In this document: piece by piece, positions 13,056 to 16,255 of the stretch | How the letters are laid out: every line of letters begins with the position of its first letter | Position numbering within the stretch: position 1 is the stretch's first letter | Origin: an uncultured Campylobacter sp. | Lineage (GTDB): Bacteria; Campylobacterota; Campylobacteria; Campylobacterales; Campylobacteraceae | Direction of reading: 5' to 3' | Assembly (NCBI RefSeq): GCF_938045465.1 | Contig: NZ_CALIBF010000136.1 | Coordinates: forward strand, 1 to 16,255 | Length of the DNA stretch: 16,255 nt | The notes under the pieces: model-generated | Database searches by the model: none | What the model saw: the letters and a program-made list of their open reading frames with translations, nothing else | What the model was told of the DNA's origin: nothing | Made by a program: the position numbers and the translations under genes

Positions 13056-14057
13056 ATGATCAGCGTAGAGCAGGCGATCGAGGATCTGAAAAACGGCAAG
13101 ATGCTCGTTATGGTCGATGACGTCGATCGCGAGAACGAAGGCGATTTGGTGTTTGCGAGCACCTTTAGCAGCGCACAGAAGGTAAATTTTGCGATCACGC
13201 ACGCTCGCGGAGTGCTGTGCGTGGCGCTTAGCCCACAGATTGCGCAGCAGCTAGATCTGAATTTGATGGTCGATAAAAACACCTCCAGCCACGAGACCGC
13301 TTTTACCGTCACGATCGACGCAAAGGACGCCAAGACGGGCGTAAGCGCGTATGAGCGCAATATGACGATCGAGCTGATGTCGCGCGTGGGCGCTCGCGCG
13401 GATGATTTCGTCCGCCCTGGGCATATCTTCCCGCTCATTGCTAAAAGCGGCGGCGTGCTCGCTCGCACGGGGCACACCGAGGGCTCTACGGATCTATGCC
13501 GTTTGGCGGGGCTTTCGCAAAGCGCCGTGATCTGCGAGATCGTCAAAGACGACGGCGATATGGCGCGCAGGGACGATCTGGAAAAATTCTGCGCGCAGCA
13601 CGGCATCAATATGATCTCGGTCGCGCAGATCGTGCAGTACCGCCTAAAACACGAAACTCTCGTTAAATTTAGCGAGCCGCGCGAAGGCGTGCTGTGCGGC
13701 GAGGCGGCGAAATTTTACGACGTGAGCGATCACGAGGGCAACGAGCACCGCGCATATATTTTCGGCGAGCTGGAAAAGAGCGCGCAGACGAACGTGAAAT
13801 TTCATAAAATTTCAAGCGATCTGGAATTTTTAAGCGATACGAAATTTAACGATTTTATGCGCGATCTGGACGTTTTACGCAAAGAGGGCGGCGTGCTTTT
13901 GATGCTAAAATCCGCGCAAAATCGCGCCGATTTTAAGAGCTTCGGCATCGGAGCGCAAATTTTAGCGCATCTGGGCGTGAGAAAAATCAAAATTTTAAGC
14001 AAGAGCGAGCCGAAAGACTACGCCGGGCTTAGCGGTTTTGGGATCGACATAGTTTGA
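13056..14057 (+). CDS. ribBA: 3,4-dihydroxy-2-butanone 4-phosphate synthase with a degenerate GTP cyclohydrolase II half
   Basis: The N-terminal domain (about 1-205) makes the four-carbon riboflavin precursor from ribulose 5-phosphate. It has the metal- and substrate-binding D-D-x-D-R-E-N-E-G-D (21-30), THARGVLCVAL, and the RPGHIFPLIAKSGGVLARTGHTEGS segment. The C-terminal domain (about 206-333) is placed where GTP cyclohydrolase II lies in bifunctional RibBA and keeps the final GFGIDIV and the GIGAQILAHLGVRKIKIL strand-helix. It lacks the R-x-H-S-x-C and C-x-C zinc-binding signature, so the second activity is almost surely absent; Helicobacter and Campylobacter relatives are known to have such silent halves. 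A separate ribA is therefore expected elsewhere. GGAG precedes the ATG. The gene overlaps dinB by four bases. Confidence 0.88.
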   Translation: MISVEQAIEDLKNGKMLVMVDDVDRENEGDLVFASTFSSAQKVNFAITHARGVLCVALSPQIAQQLDLNLMVDKNTSSHETAFTVTIDAKDAKTGVSAYERNMTIELMSRVGARADDFVRPGHIFPLIAKSGGVLARTGHTEGSTDLCRLAGLSQSAVICEIVKDDGDMARRDDLEKFCAQHGINMISVAQIVQYRLKHETLVKFSEPREGVLCGEAAKFYDVSDHEGNEHRAYIFGELEKSAQTNVKFHKISSDLEFLSDTKFNDFMRDLDVLRKEGGVLLMLKSAQNRADFKSFGIGAQILAHLGVRKIKILSKSEPKDYAGLSGFGIDIV

Positions 14058-15211
14058 TAGCTCATATCGATTTGGACAGCTTCTTCGTCTCTGTAGCGAG
14101 GCTCGCCGATCCCGCGCTTGCGGGCAAAAAGATCGCGGTCGTCGGAGGCGGCAACGAGGAGATTTTCGGCGGCAAGAGCGAGCTTGGTAGCGTGATTTTA
14201 AGCGCGAGCTACGAGGCCAGAGCGGACGGCGTGCATTCGGCGCAGCCCGTTAAAATCGCGCTCGGACTCTGCCCGCAGCTGATTTTGGTGCGCTCGCAGC
14301 ACGGCGAATACCGAAAAGCTTCACGCGAAATTTATGAGTTTTTACTAAACTTTACGCCCGAGATCGAAAAATTTAGCATCGACGAGTTTTTTCTAAATTT
14401 ACGCGGTACGGCATACGACGCGGACGCACTGAGCTTTGCCGCGTTTTTGCAGAGCGAAATTATGCGCCGCTTTAGCCTTCCGTGCAGCGTCGGTCTTAGC
14501 GAAGCAAAGCTTATCGCAAAGCTCGCCACGAGCCTTGCTAAGCCCTTCGGCGTGCGGCAAATTTTAAAATCGCAAATCGCGCGCGAGCTATCCGCCGTGC
14601 CGGTAGCGAAATTTTTTGGCATCGGCAAAGCGGCGCAAAAAACGCTCGGCAAATACGGTATCGTAACCTTCGGCGACGCGCTAGGGCACAGAGAAATTTT
14701 TGAAAAGATGGGCGCAAACGGCAGGAAAATTTTCGCAGCCCTTAGCGGCGAAGATGAAGGCGAGGTCGTCTCAAAGCGCGAGCGCAAGAGTATCGGCTTT
14801 GGGCGTAGCTTCGCGCCGTGCGCCGATCGGGACGAGCTGCGGCGTAAAATTTTAATTTTGGCGCGCCATTTGGCGGGCGAAGTGCTCGCAAGGGGCCTAA
14901 AGCCCGCGACGTATGATCTAAAGATCCGCTACAAATCGCGCGAGGAGTTTTCGCACCAGATCAGCCAGGATAGGGCGTTTAGTCTAAGCTTGCTGAGCGA
15001 GACCGCGCTTGAGCTGTTTGAGCTCTGCGACGTGAAAAAAGGCGCGCAGATAATCCACGTAGCGCTAAATCTTTCAAATTTTGGCGGCAGATCGGGCGGC
15101 TCGCTACTTTTTGGCGAGATCGATAAAAAGCAGCAGAGCTTAGATCGATCTTTGAGCAGGATTTGGGAAAAATTCGGCATCGAAAAGCTGAAAAAAGCGA
15201 GCGAAATTTGA
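14054..15211 (+). CDS. dinB: DNA polymerase IV (Y family, translesion)
   Basis: 385 residues. The start is TTG, overlapping the ribBA stop (gTTGa style, four bases); the protein must begin here because IAHIDLDSFFVSV is the family N-terminus with catalytic D6 and D8. YEARADGVHSAQPVKIA gives the fingers contact, and S-I-D-E-F-F at 108-113 provides the other catalytic acidic pair (D110, E111). SVGLSEAKLIAKLATSLAKPFGV, PVAKFFGIGKAAQKTLGKYGI (helix-hairpin-helix of the thumb), KSIGFGRSF and a little-finger domain follow. The C-terminus ends without an obvious beta-clamp-binding QxxLxLF, although QSLDRSLSRIW is near it. It copies damaged DNA with low fidelity. Coupling to riboflavin synthesis has no obvious functional sense. 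Confidence 0.93.
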   Translation: MIAHIDLDSFFVSVARLADPALAGKKIAVVGGGNEEIFGGKSELGSVILSASYEARADGVHSAQPVKIALGLCPQLILVRSQHGEYRKASREIYEFLLNFTPEIEKFSIDEFFLNLRGTAYDADALSFAAFLQSEIMRRFSLPCSVGLSEAKLIAKLATSLAKPFGVRQILKSQIARELSAVPVAKFFGIGKAAQKTLGKYGIVTFGDALGHREIFEKMGANGRKIFAALSGEDEGEVVSKRERKSIGFGRSFAPCADRDELRRKILILARHLAGEVLARGLKPATYDLKIRYKSREEFSHQISQDRAFSLSLLSETALELFELCDVKKGAQIIHVALNLSNFGGRSGGSLLFGEIDKKQQSLDRSLSRIWEKFGIEKLKKASEI

Positions 15212-15230
15212 TTAAATTTAAAGGAAAAAG

Positions 15231-15770
15231 ATGAAATTAGGCGAGCTATACTCGGTGATCTGCATAATCTTCGCGACGAATTTCAAAGGCGTGATAGACG
15301 AGCAGAAGTTGCGCAGCTTGGGCAAAAACTGGATCATCGTAAATAAAAATATCGAGAACAAAAACGGCCATGAGCTTTGGCAAAAGGTGCAGGGCGAGGA
15401 CTACGCGGCGCTAGGGCGCGATTTTGAGGCGCTAAAAGAGGCGTTTGAGATGGATTTTTTCAAACTCATAAGCGAAAGCGAAGTGGAGCTGTTTTATGAA
15501 AAATGCCGCTTCAAAAAGCCTTTTACGGAGCTTAAAAGCGCTCACGCGGCCAATATGCTAGCACTTCTTGCCATGATCTTTAAGCAAAACACGGACGCGA
15601 AATCGCATAAAATTTTGACGCTATATCTGGCGCAATTTATCATTCCGAGCTTTTCCGCGCTTGCTACGCACGTGCAGATAAACGCCAAAAGCAGCTACTA
15701 CAAGGCGCTCGGGTGGTTTTTGGCGGATTTTTGCCGCGTGGTGAAAGAGACGCTGGGGCTTGGAATTTAA
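15231..15770 (+). CDS. Conserved-looking helical protein of unknown function
   Basis: 179 residues, with AAAGGA before the ATG, 19 bases after dinB and so probably in the same transcript. Almost entirely alpha-helical by composition: MKLGELYSVICIIFATNF, a charged middle (DYAALGRDFEALKEAFEMDFF), then two hydrophobic helices LYLAQFIIPSFSALATHV and SYYKALGWFLADFCRVV. The last part recalls the end of TorD/DmsD-type chaperones (a helix ending in a proline-containing turn, then S-x-x-Y-x-A-L), but the family's central motif is not seen, so this is a weak hint. No signal peptide or clear membrane span. Codon use matches the neighbours. Confidence 0.75.
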   Translation: MKLGELYSVICIIFATNFKGVIDEQKLRSLGKNWIIVNKNIENKNGHELWQKVQGEDYAALGRDFEALKEAFEMDFFKLISESEVELFYEKCRFKKPFTELKSAHAANMLALLAMIFKQNTDAKSHKILTLYLAQFIIPSFSALATHVQINAKSSYYKALGWFLADFCRVVKETLGLGI

Positions 15771-16255
15771 AATTTAGAACGCGCGCTCGGTATTTTTTTG
15801 CGTGTTCGACACGGAGAAGTGCTGCGTAGAGATAGAATTTAAAGCTTGCTTTCGAGATTTCTTGCGCTACAGCTTATACAGCTCCTGCGGGCGTGACAAG
15901 CTAAGCGAGGCGGGCGAATTTTATCTGCGCGGATGTAAAGTGTCTGCTTTGCTGTTTTGTGCGTCGGCGTTTGTTGTGTCGCGCGTCATTGTGAATTCTG
16001 CGTGGCATTCGGCGCTTTGGTCGCGTTATGCGCATCATCCAGCCTTTGCCGTGTGCTGTCGGTATCGAGACACTGTGCGCATCGCGTCTGTGTCACGGTG
16101 CTGTGCTTCGGTAATCCGTGCGTAGCTTTGCATGCCACACAAGACACCGCCATTTGAAATTTTACGTGAGGTGCCCTGTATATCGTTCGATGTCGTCGCT
16201 CGGCACAGCGCGTCTTTCGTGCTTTGCGTGTGCGACCTGGCGCAGAAGCAAGGTC
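15771..16255. other. Window end without a credible gene
   Basis: The longest frame (about 107 codons from a GTG at 15802) has no ribosome binding site and becomes Cys/Arg/Ser/Val rich, unlike real proteins here. The DNA resembles the 10.3-11.3 kb spacer in its repeated gcgtcg, gcgctttgg and tgcgcatc words (ggcgctttggtcgcgttatg near 16011 recalls the repeat core). A T7 run at 15792-15799 follows the last gene, but I see no clear stem before it. Confidence 0.5.

Noticed and set aside
15802..16125. 107-codon frame near the window end
   Set aside because: GTG start without a ribosome site, and Cys/Arg/Val-rich translation unlike any family; treated as non-coding.

Overview
The window reads as a chromosomal segment of a Campylobacter, most likely one of the higher-GC oral or gut species (C. 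gracilis, C. rectus, C. showae or similar). Two things suggest this. The run methyltransferase, YkgJ-like cysteine-cluster protein, TPR protein, trpC, HIT protein matches, from memory, the Cj0495-Cj0499 order of C. jejuni. In addition, coding and non-coding DNA is full of AAATTT/AATTTTAAAATT words set in GCG-rich sequence. This is inferred from content; no database was searched.

Layout. (1) 1-2.9 kb is a gene graveyard. It holds the tail of an unknown gene, a minus-strand remnant of an FtsK-type DNA translocase C-terminus, an open but chimeric minus-strand gene (Cas6-like N-terminus joined to a WYL-regulator C-terminus), a broken IS1595-family element, and a TonB-dependent haem-type receptor cut off after its plug domain, exactly where the IS begins. 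(2) 2.9-4.8 kb is an AT-rich control region with Fur-like half-sites, followed by a compact exbB-exbD-tonB operon that energises outer-membrane uptake. (3) 5.1-10.3 kb is a tightly coupled five-gene run: a YpdA-like flavoprotein, a TrmN6-like tRNA methyltransferase, a YkgJ-family cysteine-cluster protein, a secreted TPR protein and trpC. The methyltransferase carries an in-frame insertion of about 180 residues built from short AATT-centred repeats. The TPR protein has a low-complexity tail built from similar DNA words. (4) 10.3-11.4 kb has no convincing gene. It holds diverged copies of a repeat of about 75 bp and a chain of strong hairpins. (5) 11.4-13.0 kb has the HIT gene, a decayed WG-repeat gene containing an A8G8 tract, and a low-GC gene with an abortive-infection C-terminal domain carrying an R-x6-H motif. 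The last two look like accessory cargo between housekeeping genes. (6) 13.0-15.8 kb is ribBA (with a GTP cyclohydrolase II half that has lost its zinc and catalytic signature), dinB (TTG start, overlapping ribBA) and a conserved-looking helical protein of unknown function. (7) The last 480 bases show no believable gene.

The strongest leads are the Cas6-WYL chimera, the repeat-built insertion in the tRNA methyltransferase, the Abi_C gene, and the structured, repetitive DNA at 10.4-11.2 kb. No CRISPR array, tRNA or rRNA was seen.
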